Shown here piece after piece: positions 61,673 through 64,000 of a stretch of DNA of 64,000 bases. The notes beneath the pieces are model-generated. The model searched no databases and was not told where the DNA came from. It saw nothing but the letters and a program-made list of their open reading frames with translations. Location: the NCBI RefSeq assembly GCF_901933205.1, contig NC_044600.1:8222501-8286500 (forward strand). The letters run 5' to 3'. Both the position numbers and the translations under genes were made by a program. How positions within the stretch are numbered: the stretch's first letter is position 1; each line of letters starts with the position of its first letter. The stretch is from Camarhynchus parvulus. Taxonomy: Eukaryota; Chordata; Aves; Passeriformes; Thraupidae.

Positions 61673-64000
61673 CCCTATAAATTTCCACTAATGAGTTTGT
61701 ACATTGGGATGTTGGAACCCAGGTCTTTGGTGTGCCAGTTATAACCACTACCAGAAAACCAAAATCAAGACCTATCCACTCCACAAAGCCATGAGAAGCA
61801 GAGAAGTAGGAGAAGGCATAGGTTTTACACAAGAGGATAGATTAAGAGTCTGGGGTGGTTTTATGCTCCATGAATTTTTTTCTGAATCAAGTCAGACATC
61901 TCTAGCTTTCTCAACTAATGCTACTGATGACTTCCATAAATTTCACACTAATATAAGCATCATGGTGGGTCCAATCTGCAAGGATTTTGCACCTTATTGA
62001 AATAAGATCAAAGTGACACACCAGTAGTTTGCCTTTGTCTTTTCTCATTATCGCCAGAACTGATTGTTACTTGGCACATCATCTTGCTGGAACATCAGTG
62101 GTGTCAGTAGCCAGTGATTGATACAGTTGATTCCTTGAAAGTCATTCAGCATTCATCAGTCTCCTTTGATCCTTCAGGCTAATAAAGCATAGTAGCCAAG
62201 CCACAGGCATAATTATCTTTTGAGCTGGCTGCACTTCTACATTCACATGGTCTTTTTATGCCTTTTTCAAGAAGCCATTGTTAGAAATTTCAGATGGCTC
62301 AAAGACAGTCTCAGAAATCTATCATTCCCTTCTCCAAGGAATTCTATTGTCTGTGGATCCAGCTGTTCCAAGTCAGAGATGAGGGCCAGGTCCTCAGCAG
62401 GAATCCCAACTCTACCATACCACCCTTGGCAGCAAGGGCACAGCAGCAGTGTAGCAGTTATGTCCTAGTTCCATTAAAATGCTCTGTTTTGATTTTCTTC
62501 TTAAATATGTCATCACAGAGGCATTACCAACCTCTCTAATTGGGCCAGCAGCGTGTCCATCTCCAGAGCCATCAGAGACTGGCTCTGTTGGACATGGTGG
62601 ATGCTTCCAGCAGCTTCTCACAGAAGCCACCTCTGTAGCCCCCTTGCTACCAAAAACCAGGCTGTGCCAAATCAACACACACACCCCAACTGTATTATCT
62701 ACCACTTTCATATGAAACACTGGAAAAACAGATGCTAGAGAAGAAAACAGGAGCTATGTAATTAACAGTCACTGTGAAGTAAATGGGAGAAGAAGTTAAG
62801 AAGAAGAGGGATGGCAGCTGGGTATACTCAAAGCTTCCACTTAGTTTTGAAATAAAGGTTGAGCCTTTTATTTGTAGTACAAAATTCTATCTCATGTTGC
62901 CATAACCTGAGGGCTGACCTGAGCCCCATTGTTGTTCCTCAGCCAGGGCATGAAAGTAGAGAGGTGCTCAGTGAGAAACACATCATGTCTGAGCAGGCAA
63001 TGCCCTCAAAATCACTAGCAGCTGGCAGGTTCTTCCACATAGCCATATATCCACCCCAAACCTATCTCGGTTTTTTGGTATGTGCATGATCTTTTTAAGC
63101 ATAATACGGTGGGATTCTGCCAGAGTAACAGTGGCAGGATCTGATTTACTCCATGGCAAAGCAGGGAACTACACTGTTTAAAATAGAATGGTGCAAGCTA
63201 GGGTATCGCCAAGTAATTACCACCCAAGATCCCCCTCATGAATCTGCGTTACCACTAAACAGAAGCATATATACACTCCATATGTTCAACACCACCTTCC
63301 CATCACTGTCCAGAAAAATAACTTAGAACTGCAGTTTGAATTATGACAGTAGAAAAGATATCTCTCTTTCACGATCTGCTTGAGTGTAATATACATGGCA
63401 AATGATATTATGTCTGTTTGTAAATGGCTTAGAAAAGAGTTAGGGGCTAAGATTATGCTGAGGAATTCTAACTTCTACTTTTATGGAGCTTAATAGGGTT
63501 AGGCACCATGGCATCTCAGCCAGTCAAAACCATGACAGCAACACAGTGTGCAAGATGACATCAAACCAAAAGATTTTCAGATAAAATCAAACTGGAACAA
63601 CAGAAACAAAAGAAAAAAATCAGCAAACACCTGCAGAAAAGCTGCCTAACAGTGTTCTAAACCACTTGAAACAAATGTGATGAGATTCAATTTTTAAAAT
63701 ATTCGTAGGAACAACATCTACATTTAAAAACATGAAAGTCTTTCATGCAGCAGCCGATAATAATTCTCTTAGGCATGGAGGAGAATATTTGCTGTAAGTA
63801 TGAGTATTCACTAGTCCAAAAGAAGAACATATCTATTTTCCAAACATTACCTGTAGCAAAGCCTTATTTTTATGACAATGATTATTTTCGTGCTGCTGAA
63901 GTATTGAACTCAGTGATGCCAAGTTATGTAATGGGAGACTGAAAAAATCTGAAGCTTGTATTTAGAAATTCAGATAATCTTAGTATACATAATTTAAGGA
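61673..64000 (-). other. IL1RAPL2: Giant IL1RAPL2 intron, last section in window
   Basis: This sequence follows the solo LTR. There is no primer-binding-site-like or retroviral internal sequence next to the LTR, and no IL1RAPL2 exon. The 98-codon open frame at 61704-62000 has no recognisable motif. Whether the intron ends soon after 64000 cannot be seen. Confidence 0.7.

Noticed and set aside
16665..64000. Nested gene such as mammalian TEX13A, which lies within IL1RAPL2 in human
   Set aside because: No frame resembles it, and I know it only from mammals.

Overview
This window looks like a stretch of bird genome, most likely from a songbird (Passeriformes). It holds the middle of one large, intron-rich gene read on the minus strand: IL1RAPL2 (interleukin-1 receptor accessory protein-like 2). 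The bird assignment rests on several decayed CR1-type LINE fragments, including the typical avian CR1 3' end. The passerine assignment rests on a solo ERV LTR near 61.1-61.7 kb of a kind I associate with songbird genomes. There is no operon structure, no dense gene content and no sign of prokaryotic or viral genes beyond old repeat copies.

Coding content. Four exons can be placed to the base by splice sites, reading frame and family resemblance. In transcript order they are 16664-16535 (first half of Ig domain 3), 10452-10307 (second half of Ig3), 5192-5049 (transmembrane helix and juxtamembrane stretch) and 1491-1321 (start of the cytoplasmic TIR domain). Their phases join without a break (2 bases of a split codon at entry, then phase 2, 1, 1, 1). 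Together they encode 591 nt, about 197 contiguous residues of a single-pass receptor. The signal peptide, Ig1 and Ig2 exons lie upstream, beyond the right-hand end. The remaining TIR domain and the C-terminal tail lie beyond the left-hand end. In vertebrates the IL1RAPL proteins are neuronal synapse-organising receptors of the IL-1 receptor family.

Layout. 1-1320: intron after the first TIR exon. 1321-16664: the four exons with introns of 3.6, 5.1 and 6.1 kb. 16665-64000: over 47 kb in which I find no further recognisable IL1RAPL2 exon, consistent with one very large intron, as this gene family is known for. That intron holds a long (CATC)n microsatellite (28.2 kb), an AT-rich block with a perfect inverted repeat (30.6 kb), a decayed amniote repeat (38.2 kb), an old plus-strand CR1 (48.7-49.4 kb), a solo LTR (61.1-61.7 kb) and many small simple repeats.

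I found no convincing new biological system. The best leads are a cryptic or alternative exon at 12191-12103 that could truncate the receptor before the membrane, a few exon-like or coding-like scraps in the giant intron (37.1, 39.5, 36.4, 44.4-45.2 and 59.7 kb), and the palindromic AT block. Most open reading frames here are what AT-rich intronic DNA gives by chance.
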